Source of the DNA: CABRXV01 sp900754955
Lineage (GTDB): Bacteria; Actinomycetota; Coriobacteriia; Coriobacteriales; Eggerthellaceae
Length of the DNA: 31,354 bases
Assembly (NCBI GenBank): GCA_902475005.1
Contig: CABRXV010000017.1
Coordinates: 1-31,354 of the forward strand
Direction: 5' to 3'
Below, one piece after another: positions 6,647 through 14,621 of the stretch; positions within the stretch are counted from its first letter, which is position 1; every line of letters starts with the position of its first letter. Made by a program: the position numbers and the translations under genes. The notes beneath the pieces were generated by a model. The model did not search any database. It was not told the origin of the DNA and was given only the letters and a program-made list of their open reading frames with translations.

Positions 6647-7612
6647 ATGAAGCGAAGAAGATTCATCGTCACCCTTGCCGCCGTTCTCGCCCTAACGTTT
6701 GGCGCATTCGGTCTTGCGGGGTGCGGAGCCCAGCAAGAGCAGCTGCTCGAGCAGCTCAAGGCCGAGCAGGCTCAAACAGAAGCGCCCGTCGCCGAAGAGG
6801 GCGGCGGTGTGATCCTTCTGAAGGTCAATCCGGAAATCGCCATTTACTACGATGAGTTCGGCGTCGTGACGGCTGTCGAGGGTCGCAATGACGACGGTCG
6901 CGCTCTCGTGTCCGACGATGCCGAGTATCTCGGCAAGGAATGCCGTGCCGTCGTGAGCGCGCTCGTCGGCAAGATCAAGGACGCGGGCTACATCGTCGAA
7001 GAGGTCGAAGGGGAGGGCAACCGCATTGTTCTCGAGGTCGAGGACGGCTCCCAGCTTCCCTCTGACAACTTCCTCAACGGCATCGTGTCGGACGTTCACG
7101 GCTATCTGGGCGGGCATAACCTGACCGCTGCTGTCGACGTCGAAGGCGAGAGCGCGTACGGTTGGACCAACTACGGCGACACCGACTACGGTCCCGATAA
7201 CGACGGCGCCACCGATTACTCCGGCACGAGCGACTACGGCAACAGCGCTTACGCCTCCGCTGGCGGGCAGGCTGCAGGCGCTGCGGGCGACACCGACTAC
7301 GGTCCGGGCAATGACGGCGTGACCGACTACGGCGGAAACTCGAACTACGGCAACTCCAGCTACGGCTCTTCGGGTAACACGAACTACTCGAATTACGGAA
7401 ACGCCGGCAGCGGCTCGTCCGCTCCCGCGCCTGCGCCCGATCCGGCCCCGGCGCCCGAACCCGCACCCGCGCCTGCTCCCGCCCCGAGCGGCGGCAACTC
7501 CGGCTACGGAGACTCGAGCTACGGCGGAAACTCGAATTACGGCGGCGGCAATTCCGGCTACGATGGCGGAAACTCCGGCTATGATGACGGCGATTCCGGC
7601 TACGACGACTAG
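6647..7612 (+). CDS. Lipoprotein with RsgI-like domain and Tyr/Gly/Asn-rich tail
   Basis: 321 residues. ATG 6647 follows CAGGAG. A lipoprotein signal peptide ends in LAGC (Cys26). Residues about 54-155 (ILLKVNPEIAIYYDEFGVV...) resemble the extracytoplasmic middle domain of RsgI anti-sigma factors, including the Asn-Pro pair (Asn61-Pro62) at which RsgI proteins are known to cleave themselves. There is no RsgI N-terminal anti-sigma domain and no sigma gene beside it. The C-terminal half is low complexity: TDYGPGNDG and SNYGNSSYG repeats, a Pro-Ala stretch (APAPDPAPAPEPAPAPAP) and a final NSGYGDSSYGG/YDDGDSGYDD run. Likely a surface lipoprotein whose tail reaches into the wall. The specific role is unknown. 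Confidence 0.7.
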   Translation: MKRRRFIVTLAAVLALTFGAFGLAGCGAQQEQLLEQLKAEQAQTEAPVAEEGGGVILLKVNPEIAIYYDEFGVVTAVEGRNDDGRALVSDDAEYLGKECRAVVSALVGKIKDAGYIVEEVEGEGNRIVLEVEDGSQLPSDNFLNGIVSDVHGYLGGHNLTAAVDVEGESAYGWTNYGDTDYGPDNDGATDYSGTSDYGNSAYASAGGQAAGAAGDTDYGPGNDGVTDYGGNSNYGNSSYGSSGNTNYSNYGNAGSGSSAPAPAPDPAPAPEPAPAPAPAPSGGNSGYGDSSYGGNSNYGGGNSGYDGGNSGYDDGDSGYDD

Positions 7613-7654
7613 CGGGTGGCGGAGTTTCGCGCACCCCTTTGCGGGAGGCGTTCT

Positions 7655-8452
7655 GTGAGGGGGCTTCCTTTCGCAAAGATGTCGCCTGTGCGCGAATCGG
7701 ACATGTCAGTTTCGGTGCAGGAGCCCTCGTTCGGCGAAGAACTGCAGGGCTTCTGCACCGTCGGGCGCAAGGCGCCCCTGCGGTTTCGCCATGAGCTCAA
7801 GCATGTGGCGAACGAGGCGGAGGCCGATATGCTCGCACAGCGGCTGGCCCTCGTGCTTCCCCGCGATGCCCACGCGGGAAGCGGGGGGCGCTACCGCGTG
7901 ACGAGCCTGTATTTTGAGACGCCCTACGACAAGGCGCTGCGCCAGAAGCTCGAGGGCATCGATCGACGCGAGAAGTTCCGCCTGCGCTATTACGGAAGCG
8001 ATACGTCGCTTGTGAAGCTCGAGCGGAAGATCAAGGCGAACGGGCTGTGCGCCAAGCAAAGCGCGCGCCTTGATGCCGCCCAGGTGCGCATGCTGCTGAG
8101 CGGGTCCCATCGGTTCCTGCTCGATTGCGGCGATCCGCTGTGCGTAGAGCTGTACGCCAAGATGCAGGGTGAGCTGCTGCGTCCTCGTGTCGTGGTTCGC
8201 TATGAGCGCGAAGCGTTTTCGAGTCCGCACGGCAACGTGCGCGTGACGATCGACCGCAGCCTGAGAACGAGCTTGAGCGCGGTCGACTTCCTCGAGCCGT
8301 ACGCGGGGCGGGTGCCTGCGGCCGACGGGCGGGCGGTGGTCGAGGTGAAGTACGACGCCTACCTGCCCGACGTGGTGCGCATGGCGGTTCAGCCGCTCGC
8401 GCGCTCGGCGGCGGCGTACTCGAAGTACGCGCTGTGCCGCAGGTTCGACTGA
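7655..8452 (+). CDS. VTC-domain (polyphosphate polymerase-like) protein
   Basis: 265 residues from GTG 7655, which has GGGAGG at 7643-7648; other in-frame starts at 7616, 7679 and 7703 have weaker sites. The VTC tunnel-fold signature is present: RHELKHV near the start, RVTSLYFETP, REKFRLRYYG, LERKIKANGLCAK, RVVVRYERE and VEVKYDAYLPD. In yeast Vtc4 this fold makes polyphosphate from ATP; in bacteria the domain is cytosolic and its product is largely unproven. It is the first gene of an operon with a DUF4956 membrane protein (16 nt downstream) and a CotH-type kinase, a grouping I recognise from other bacteria. Confidence 0.88.
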   Translation: MRGLPFAKMSPVRESDMSVSVQEPSFGEELQGFCTVGRKAPLRFRHELKHVANEAEADMLAQRLALVLPRDAHAGSGGRYRVTSLYFETPYDKALRQKLEGIDRREKFRLRYYGSDTSLVKLERKIKANGLCAKQSARLDAAQVRMLLSGSHRFLLDCGDPLCVELYAKMQGELLRPRVVVRYEREAFSSPHGNVRVTIDRSLRTSLSAVDFLEPYAGRVPAADGRAVVEVKYDAYLPDVVRMAVQPLARSAAAYSKYALCRRFD

Positions 8453-8468
8453 GCAACGAAGGAATCCC

Positions 8469-9140
8469 ATGACGTTTCAAGACATATTCACCTCCAGCTT
8501 TCTGGAGAACATGACTTCCACGTCGCTTCTCGATGCGGCGATCGCCCTCGTGCTCGCGTTCGCGCTCGGTTTGTTCATCTTCGTCATCTACCGCCGCACG
8601 TACAGCGGCGTCATGTACTCCGCAAGCTTCGGCGCGAGCCTCATCGCGCTTGCGCTCATCACGACGCTCGTCATTCTGGCGGTTTCGAGCAACGTGGTAC
8701 TCTCGCTCGGCATGGTGGGCGCGCTCTCGATCGTGCGCTTCCGAACGCCCGTGAAGGAGGCGATGGACATCGTCTTCCTGTTCTGGGCGATCGCGGTGGG
8801 CATCGTGCTGGCGGCGGGCCTTCTGCTGCTGGCGGTGTTCGGCAGCCTGTTTATCGGCGTGGTGCTGCTCCTCATCTCGACGCGCCGCAACCCGATCAAC
8901 CCCTACATCCTCGTGCTCCACTGCGCGGACGGCGAGGCCGAGAAGGCAGCACGCGAGCTGGTGGGAAAGCACGCGCGCGCGGTGAAGCTGAAGAGCAAGA
9001 CGATGCTTCCTGATCTCATCGAGCTCAACTACGAGGTGCGGCTCAAGGACGATCACGCGGGCTTCCTGGGCGAGCTTGCGGCGATGCCGGGCATCAGCCA
9101 TGCGGCGCTCGTGTCGTACAACGGCGACTACATGGGATAG
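8469..9140 (+). CDS. DUF4956 membrane protein
   Basis: 223 residues, ATG 8469 with GAAGGA just upstream and 16 nt after the VTC gene. Four hydrophobic helices lie in residues about 20-140 (for example LLDAAIALVLAFALGLFIFV), with the conserved LGMVGALSIVRFRTPVKE loop after the second or third. A soluble C-terminal domain of about 75 residues follows (NPYILVLHCADGEAEKAARE...). DUF4956 proteins usually sit beside VTC-domain genes, as here, and probably form a membrane partner for the polymerase. That interaction is inferred. Confidence 0.9.
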   Translation: MTFQDIFTSSFLENMTSTSLLDAAIALVLAFALGLFIFVIYRRTYSGVMYSASFGASLIALALITTLVILAVSSNVVLSLGMVGALSIVRFRTPVKEAMDIVFLFWAIAVGIVLAAGLLLLAVFGSLFIGVVLLLISTRRNPINPYILVLHCADGEAEKAARELVGKHARAVKLKSKTMLPDLIELNYEVRLKDDHAGFLGELAAMPGISHAALVSYNGDYMG

Positions 9141-9172
9141 CCGCTTCGAGGCGGGAGCGGGAACGGGCAACG

Positions 9173-10606
9173 GTGCTGAACAGCAGGTGGATAGAGGTGT
9201 TCGGCGCGGCGATGATGATCCTCGCCGTCGTCGGCGTCGTTGCGTTCCCTCTGTTTGGCGAGCGTATCGGTATTGCGCCGGCGAGCGCCCAACCCGCCTA
9301 CCTTGACCGTCTGTTCGCGCAGGGCAGGGTGCACACGGTCGACATCCAGATGGATGGCTGGGGCGAGATGGTCGCCGCGGCGTCTGAAGACGCGTACGAC
9401 CCCTGCACGGTGGTGATCGACGGCGAGTCGTTCGATGGTGCGGGTATACGCATCAAGGGGAACAATTCTCGCAGCTTGGTGAGCCGCTACGGGCTCGAGC
9501 GCTACAGCCTCAAAGTCGAATTCGACCACTTCAAGGAGGGCGCGAGCTATCACGGGCTCGACAAGCTCTCGCTCGACGCGGCGTTTCAGGACAACAGCTA
9601 CCTGAAGAACTACCTCGCGTACGACATGATGACGTACATGGAGGTGCCCTCTCCTGCGTGCAGCTTTGCATGGGTCACGGTGAACGGCGAGCCGTGGGGG
9701 CTGTTCCTCGCCGTGGAAGAGCCCGAGGAATCGTTCGCGAAACGCCATTTCGGACCAGATTTCGGTGCTTTGTACAAGCCCGACTATCGGAGCCTCGACG
9801 AGGAGAACGCCGACGTGGCGCTGCGCTACACGGGCGACGACCCCGCGCTCTACGATAACATCTTCCGCAAGGCGCTTGTGCCGGTTGACGCGTCTGATCA
9901 GCGGCGCCTGATCGAAGCGCTGCGCGTGCTGGCACAGGCGGTTCCCAGCAACGGCACGCCTCAGGTCGATCTGTCGTCTGTCGTTATGGTCGAGGAGACG
10001 CTGCGTTACTTCGTGGTGCAGTCGTTCACGGTAAACCTCGACAGCTATCTGGGGCCGACGGGCCATAACTACCTGCTCTACGAGGAAGATGGGCGCATCC
10101 GCATGCTGCCGTGGGACTACAATCTGGCGTTTGCCACCTACACCTTGGGGATGCCCGAGGCGGAAAACAACCCGGTCAAATACGTTAATCAGCCGATCGA
10201 CACGCCGGCCGACGGCGCGGTGATGCGCGAGCGCCCCCTCTATCACCACCTCATGCAAGCCGACGGCTCCTTCGAACGCTATTACGAGCTGTACGACGAG
10301 TTCATCGCGGGGTATTTCGAGAGCGGGCGATGCGAAGCGACGATCCGCGAGGCGGAGCGACTCATCGCGCCTTACGTCCAGCGCGATCCCACGGCGTTTT
10401 GCTCGTACGAGGATTTTCGGCTGGGCGTCGATGCGCTCGATCAATTCTGCGCGCTTCGTGCGGAAAGCGTGCGCGGTCAGCTCGAGGGGTCGGTTCCGTC
10501 GAGCTTCGCTGAGCAGGAGGCGGGCGTCGGAACGCTTGTCGATGCGGGCGATCTGCGGCTGACCGACCTCGGCGAGATTGCTGATCTCGAAAACGGCGTG
10601 CACTGA
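9173..10606 (+). CDS. CotH-family protein kinase
   Basis: 477 residues from GTG 9173. An N-terminal hydrophobic helix (VFGAAMMILAVVGVVAFPLF, about residues 9-28) serves as a signal anchor, so the kinase domain is outside the membrane. CotH features: GIRIKGNNSRS, YSLKVEFDHF, KLSLDAAFQDNSYLKNYLAY, GLFLAVEEPEESF, and the catalytic end SYLGPTGHNYLLYEEDG...MLPWDYNLAFA (metal-binding Asp in WDYN). Characterised CotH proteins phosphorylate spore-coat proteins. In this probably non-sporulating lineage the target is unknown. Third gene of the VTC/DUF4956/CotH operon, 32 nt after the preceding stop. Confidence 0.88.
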   Translation: MLNSRWIEVFGAAMMILAVVGVVAFPLFGERIGIAPASAQPAYLDRLFAQGRVHTVDIQMDGWGEMVAAASEDAYDPCTVVIDGESFDGAGIRIKGNNSRSLVSRYGLERYSLKVEFDHFKEGASYHGLDKLSLDAAFQDNSYLKNYLAYDMMTYMEVPSPACSFAWVTVNGEPWGLFLAVEEPEESFAKRHFGPDFGALYKPDYRSLDEENADVALRYTGDDPALYDNIFRKALVPVDASDQRRLIEALRVLAQAVPSNGTPQVDLSSVVMVEETLRYFVVQSFTVNLDSYLGPTGHNYLLYEEDGRIRMLPWDYNLAFATYTLGMPEAENNPVKYVNQPIDTPADGAVMRERPLYHHLMQADGSFERYYELYDEFIAGYFESGRCEATIREAERLIAPYVQRDPTAFCSYEDFRLGVDALDQFCALRAESVRGQLEGSVPSSFAEQEAGVGTLVDAGDLRLTDLGEIADLENGVH

Positions 10607-10736
10607 CGGGTTGCGTCGGAGGCGCTTGCTGGCGAAGAGGCTGCTTGGTTTTTTCGACGGCGGGGTGGAGGCAGCTTGGGGCGGCGGCTTCTGCAAGCTG
10701 GGCGTTTGCAGACGAGCTGCCGAAAGTGCGAACGAA

Positions 10737-10752
10737 TGTTTCACGTGAAACA
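10737..10752 (+). other. parS (ParB site), perfect
   Basis: TGTTTCACGTGAAACA matches the consensus exactly, with GCGAACGAA on its left. It lies between two convergent genes. Confidence 0.92.
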
Positions 10753-10860
10753 TTGTGCGGTGGCATGCGTTTTGCGGCGGACGAATTCGCCTGCAGCTGC
10801 ATCTTGCGGCTTGCGAAGCCTTTCACAGCCCGCGATCGAGCCGCAGCCCGCGCGCTCCTA

Positions 10861-12462
10861 CTACGAGCGCGTGTTCTCGTCGCCGGTGTCGTTCATGAGG
10901 TTGGCGATGCTGCGTCCGATCTGCTCGCCGATGCGGCCGGCGGCATGGGTTGCCGCGCTGCCCGCCGCCGCGCCGAGGAAGTCGCGGCCTGCTTCGATCA
11001 GCACGTCGCGGTCGGCTTCGTCGGCGTTGCGCGCTGCTTCGCGGAGGAATCTCGCCGCGCGATTCTTGTCAACGAGCAGATCGCGCGCGTTTTCGGCCCC
11101 CGATGCTTCGATGGCGCGGAACAGCGCGTCGACGATGCGCGCCCGATCCTCGTCATCGTAGCGCCCAAGCCAATCCTGCAGCGACTTCGCCATGATCGCG
11201 GTCGAGGTCGGTAGGGCGTCGAGGTACGAGAAGTCGGTGAGAGAGCTGTTGACCTCCCACGAGAACACGCTGTGCTGATCGAGGCCGTGTGCGCTGCTGC
11301 GCACAACGCGCGGCTCGGTGGGCGCGTGCAGCAGGATGCCGACGATCGATTCGGCGGGCACGATCTTGCGGAAACGCTCGAGGATCGGGGTGGAAGCGCG
11401 GTCGGTTGTGCGGTCGGATGCGCGATTTGTCGCACCAGCGGCAGCGCCATTGCGCGCCGCCCTGCTCGTGCGGCCGGGCGCTCCGTCGGCTGCGCCGTGG
11501 CGCGCCGCCTTGTTTGCGCGATCAACCGTGCGGTCGGCTGCGCCATTGCGCGCCGTCCTGCTTGCGCCGCTGGTTGCATCGTCGACCGCACTGCGCCCCA
11601 TCGTGCCGAGCGCGCTACGGCTTTCAGCTCCGTCTGCGCCGCGGCATGTCTCGCCGTCTGCGCTGTGCTGCGCCGCTGTTTCAGCGTTTTCGCGCACGTC
11701 TTCCTTGAAGCCAGGTCCGTCGAGGTTGTATACGCGTACGATGCGATTCTGCACGTCGGCGGGCGCATGGAGCGCTGCATACTCGGCGAGGTTGCCACCC
11801 TTTGAGTGTCCTCCAACTATGATGCGTTCGGGAAGGTAGGGCGCCGCCGCCGCAAGGTAGCGCGAAGCCTGATCCTGCGCGGGCACGGGCATGGCGTACG
11901 CCATGTTGAAGTCTTCCTTCCATCCGACGATCGACTCGTCGGTGCCGCGAAACCCCACGAAAGCGAACATATCGCGGTAGAAGAACGTCATCGCTGCGAA
12001 TTGCATCTCGCGAGCAGGGTCGAACTCGCTCAGGTAGAGGCCGACCTCCACCGCGCGGAAGCGAGGACTTGCCGCCAAGGCGAACAGGTTGCGCTTGATC
12101 TTCTCGGGGTTGAGGCCCGTGAACATGGTGGGGAAGTTCTCGGCGCGCAGCAGGTCGCGCAGGGGCACGGTGGCGGCAACGGGCTTCGCGTCATCCGCTG
12201 CGCCGATGTGCAGTAGTTGCGCGAGCCGCTTGAGGCCGCGTGCACGGGAGGAGGCGCGTTGTTTTCCGTCGTCTTCCGTAATCGGCAGAAGCGGGATGGC
12301 GCCTTCGCCGCGCACCATGCACAGCTGCGAGAGCGCAGCCGCATCGACGGGGTTGAACGGGACGTCCTCGAACGGCGCGAGCTGCTGCTCGAGGTAGTCG
12401 ATGAGGTGGATCGGCGTATCGTCGGCGGTCCAGAGGTCGTTTGCGCTGGAGTCGGTGTTCAT
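10861..12462 (-). CDS. DUF2974 (Mbeg1-like) alpha/beta hydrolase with repeat insertion
   Basis: 533 residues from ATG 12462 (AAAGGA upstream on the minus strand). The fold is an Mbeg1-like lipase/hydrolase: the core includes FAFVGFRGTDESIVGWKEDF, the nucleophile elbow IVGGHSKGGN (Ser220), VYNLDGPGF, and FRKIVPAESIVGILL near 360. In related proteins the last two blocks are close together; here about 95 residues of Ala/Arg/Gly/Thr-rich sequence separate them (about 263-355), including three 16-residue repeats (about 294-341). The C-terminus (LQDWLGRYDDEDRARIVDAL...) is helical. Cytoplasmic; no signal peptide. Substrate unknown. Monocistronic and convergent with the CotH gene. Confidence 0.82.
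   Translation of the reverse strand: MNTDSSANDLWTADDTPIHLIDYLEQQLAPFEDVPFNPVDAAALSQLCMVRGEGAIPLLPITEDDGKQRASSRARGLKRLAQLLHIGAADDAKPVAATVPLRDLLRAENFPTMFTGLNPEKIKRNLFALAASPRFRAVEVGLYLSEFDPAREMQFAAMTFFYRDMFAFVGFRGTDESIVGWKEDFNMAYAMPVPAQDQASRYLAAAAPYLPERIIVGGHSKGGNLAEYAALHAPADVQNRIVRVYNLDGPGFKEDVRENAETAAQHSADGETCRGADGAESRSALGTMGRSAVDDATSGASRTARNGAADRTVDRANKAARHGAADGAPGRTSRAARNGAAAGATNRASDRTTDRASTPILERFRKIVPAESIVGILLHAPTEPRVVRSSAHGLDQHSVFSWEVNSSLTDFSYLDALPTSTAIMAKSLQDWLGRYDDEDRARIVDALFRAIEASGAENARDLLVDKNRAARFLREAARNADEADRDVLIEAGRDFLGAAAGSAATHAAGRIGEQIGRSIANLMNDTGDENTRS
11440..11583 (-). repeat. Three in-frame 48-bp tandem repeats inside the hydrolase gene
   Basis: Units start at 11440, 11488 and 11536 on the plus strand (GGCAGCGCC or GGCTGCGCC). 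They encode 16-residue units on the minus strand such as SRTARNGAADRTVDRA and NKAARHGAADGAPGRT. Decayed partial copies flank them on the right-hand coding side (about 11400-11439). Confidence 0.85.
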
Positions 12463-12619
12463 GCGGCGTCCTTTCGCCATCCAAAGCAAAAGGTATGCCC
12501 TGGTTCAGCTCTTACGACTATTGTACGGCTCAAGGGTCGGCGTTTCATGGAGCGTCGATGTTCATGTTGCGCGCGCGATGGCTTGAGCTCGCGTTTCGTT
12601 CGCACAGACCGCCACCTGC

Positions 12620-12651
12620 TCGCACCGTGCGTCGCACGGCGCACGGTGCGA
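12620..12651. repeat. Long perfect palindrome
   Basis: TCGCACCGTGCG (12620-12631) and CGCACGGTGCGA (12640-12651) form perfect 12-bp arms around TCGCACGG. No T run, so not an obvious terminator. Confidence 0.6.
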
Positions 12652-12889
12652 GTGCGCTGTCGCAGCACCGCATTCCATATCGCTGAAATGCTGCGTTTCC
12701 TGCCGTTGCAACGTTACATCCGCCGTTGCCGCAGCATCACGCCTCTTGCCGCTGCAGCGCCGCATCCCATGCCGCTCTCATGTTCCCGCAGCACCGTATT
12801 CCCCGCTGTAGCAGCCCGCATTCCTCCGCTGCCACAACGCCGTATTCCCCGCTGCTGCAACATCGCGTCCTCTACTGCTGCTTCGCGAA

Positions 12890-12905
12890 TGTTTCACGTG
12901 AAGCA
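12890..12905 (-). other. parS (ParB site), one mismatch
   Basis: TGTTTCACGTGAAGCA, one base off the consensus. The shared flank is on the right (TTCGTTCGC, i.e. GCGAACGAA on the minus strand), opposite in orientation to the two sites to its left. Confidence 0.78.
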
Positions 12906-13024
12906 TTCGTTCGCAATTTCGCGCGTTCGCTGTCCGCTACGCATTCGCAACCTGCCACGCGTCCGCATGCTTCTCCGCATGCGAAACAATGCCTATAGAA
13001 ACGGGCCCCGTTTAAGCCACGCGC

Positions 13025-13111
13025 AAAAACACCCCCTTCGCGTCGTCCGACGTCTTCTGCTTTTCGGGCTTCACGTCCGAAAGCGAGGACGACGCACGCG
13101 CGAAGGGGGTG
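13025..13111 (-). terminator. Large compound terminator of the MoaE-like gene
   Basis: On the minus strand a perfect 13-bp outer stem (CACCCCCTTCGCG at 13099-13111 with its partner at 13030-13042) is followed by TTTTT (13025-13029). Inside it a second stem (TCGTCC/GGACGA) and a small GCTTTCGG/CCGAAAAGC-type hairpin can form. Starts about 35 nt past the stop. Confidence 0.8.
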
Positions 13112-13146
13112 CGCTCTCACGCGATGTCAGCAGGTTTCCGCGCTTC

Positions 13147-13542
13147 TTACGCGAAAACCTCCTTCTCAACCACGAGCTCGTTCTTGATCTTGCCGACGAG
13201 CTTCTGCAGCGCATCGATCACGTGCGGGCGGATGTCGCCGCCGATCAGCACGTACATGAGGGAGTCGCCCACGCTGCACACGCCCTCGTTGAGCCAGGTG
13301 CGCACGTAGTAGATGCCTTCCCACGTGAGCGCCTCCTCGACGGCGGCCGCGAGGCCCGCCTCGTCATACGAGAACTCGACCTGGGCAACCTCGCCCAGGT
13401 CCTCGACGCCCTCGCGCACCTGGGCCTTCGGCGTGATGCGCACCACGCCGTTGTGCGTGAGGAACATGCCGCACTGGGCAGCCTTCGGATCGGCCTTTGC
13501 TTCGGCGAGCCACTGGTCCATCGACGGTTCTTGCTTTGCCAT
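13147..13542 (-). CDS. MoaE-like protein (molybdopterin synthase large subunit family)
   Basis: 131 residues from ATG 13542, with AAAGGA 7 nt upstream; an in-frame ATG at 13557 is less well placed. Resembles MoaE, the subunit that with MoaD inserts sulfur into precursor Z to make molybdopterin: THNGVVRITPKAQVREG at the start, YDEAGLAAAVEEAL, then VGDSLMYVLIGGDIRPHVIDALQKLVGKIKNEL, where the catalytic lysines of MoaE lie (LVGKIKNE). It is shorter than E. coli MoaE (about 150 residues) and lacks the VPIWKKE end. No moaD or other cofactor gene is adjacent. The non-coding leader upstream is about 200 nt. Family assignment fairly sure; activity less so. Confidence 0.7.
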   Translation of the reverse strand: MAKQEPSMDQWLAEAKADPKAAQCGMFLTHNGVVRITPKAQVREGVEDLGEVAQVEFSYDEAGLAAAVEEALTWEGIYYVRTWLNEGVCSVGDSLMYVLIGGDIRPHVIDALQKLVGKIKNELVVEKEVFA

Positions 13543-13799
13543 GATTCGTCCTTTCACCTTGTCTGGCAGCTACGTCGTTTGAAGAAACGTTCTCGCCATA
13601 TTCGTACGCTTCGAGACGGGCGCCGCCTTTGCGCTCCGCTTGCCTGCGTTGCAGGGGTGGGGCGAAGGCGCGCGGGACTTCCCGTCTGCGAGTATGCAAT
13701 TGAACCTGCGCGATGCGGGAAAAGGAACTCGACGCAGGTATTATCTTCAAACGAGAGTAAGTATATTGCATTTCATGCCATGCGGAAGGATAAATCGCT

Positions 13800-14022
13800 T
13801 CGCGGGACGGGTTGTGCGCGCAAAATGCGGAAAATCACCGAAGTATTTCAGCACAAGGTGGAGAGGGGGCGTTTCGGGGTGCGAAGAGGGCGTTTTATTC
13901 AACAATATTGTCGATATTGTTGAATAAAACGAGTGAGAAGACGGCGCTGAGAACGGTTTGCCGCGTAACGTCTGGGTACTTCGGTGATTTTCGCGCATAT
14001 TTTCGGAATAACGTGTCCGCGC
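13800..14022. repeat. Palindromic repeat element, copy A
   Basis: Inverted ends: AAAATCACCGAAGTA at 13831-13845 and TACTTCGGTGATTTT at 13977-13991, with less conserved outer arms; the right arm ends ATAACGTGTCCGCGC (14008-14022). The centre holds a 41-bp AT-rich palindrome (13891-13931). A second copy with the same ends lies at 27721-27932. No coding capacity, so possibly a miniature element (MITE). Confidence 0.75.
13891..13931. repeat. 41-bp AT-rich palindrome
   Basis: CGTTTTATTCAACAATA and TATTGTTGAATAAAACG are perfect 17-bp arms around TTGTCGA. Very AT-rich in a GC-rich setting. It sits midway between the ends of element A and is absent from copy B. Confidence 0.85.
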
Positions 14023-14621
14023 CGTTGCCTTCTCGTTCCCAGCACCTGGAGGTACGCTGGCTCGCATGTCGCTGCTTCGCACCAGTTGCCTTAACCGCGC
14101 TACCTGTCCTCCTCGCGCCACTTGCCCCGCCCGCCCTGCGCTCGCTTCCGCGCACCATCACTCCGCATCGCTCGTACTGTCCCGCGTCGCCCACTCCGCC
14201 TGCGCCGTTGCGCTTCCCGCACGCCCGCACCCGCACCGCGCCTCCTCCTGCATGTCGCCGTTTCGCGCTGGTCGTCCCGCCCGCGCCGCTCGCTCCTGCA
14301 CATCCGCGCCAACCGTGGCGTTCGCACCGCTCCGCTCCCCGTATTCGCCCGCACCGCCTTGCCGCCCGCGCCCCTCCCGCGCGCCGCCCACCCTACCCGT
14401 GCCGTCCACCCCACCCGCCCACTCCGCGCTCCCTCCCGCGTGCGTCTGCCCCACCCCCATCCTGCTCAAAATGTCTGGAAAACAGGCGCATTTAACATGG
14501 CGTAAACAGAAAATCGCCCATGAGCTGGTAGTATGGCTGCGCTCATATGCTATCTGCGTCCGCGGCGCGCACATTCCGTCTCCTGCGAAGCAGCTGCGGC
14601 GTTGTCTCTGAAAGGAAGAAC

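Larger units (their letters stand above)
12463..13024. other. Intergenic region with palindrome, degenerate repeats and parS
   Basis: No gene seen. Holds a 12-bp-arm palindrome (12620-12651), a block of degenerate repeats with CCGCAGCACCG.ATTCCCCGCTG-like units (about 12655-12885), and a parS-type site at 12890-12905. Confidence 0.6.
13543..14621. other. About 1 kb non-coding region before lysA
   Basis: No gene supported. 13543-13799: leader of the MoaE-like gene (minus), with AT-rich promoter-like sequence near 13740-13770. 13800-14022: palindromic element A. 14050-14470: extremely C-rich on the plus strand (G-runs on the minus strand), open in several frames but with only Pro/Ala/Arg/Ser-rich translations and no ribosome sites. 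14480-14610: lysA promoter and leader. Confidence 0.6.

Noticed and set aside
10752..12890. An origin of replication where the parS flank flips
   Set aside because: No DnaA-box cluster (TTATCCACA-like) or AT-rich unwinding region is visible there.
12217..13923. A 568-codon plus-strand frame
   Set aside because: Runs antisense through the hydrolase and MoaE-like genes and across parS and terminator sequences; no ribosome site.
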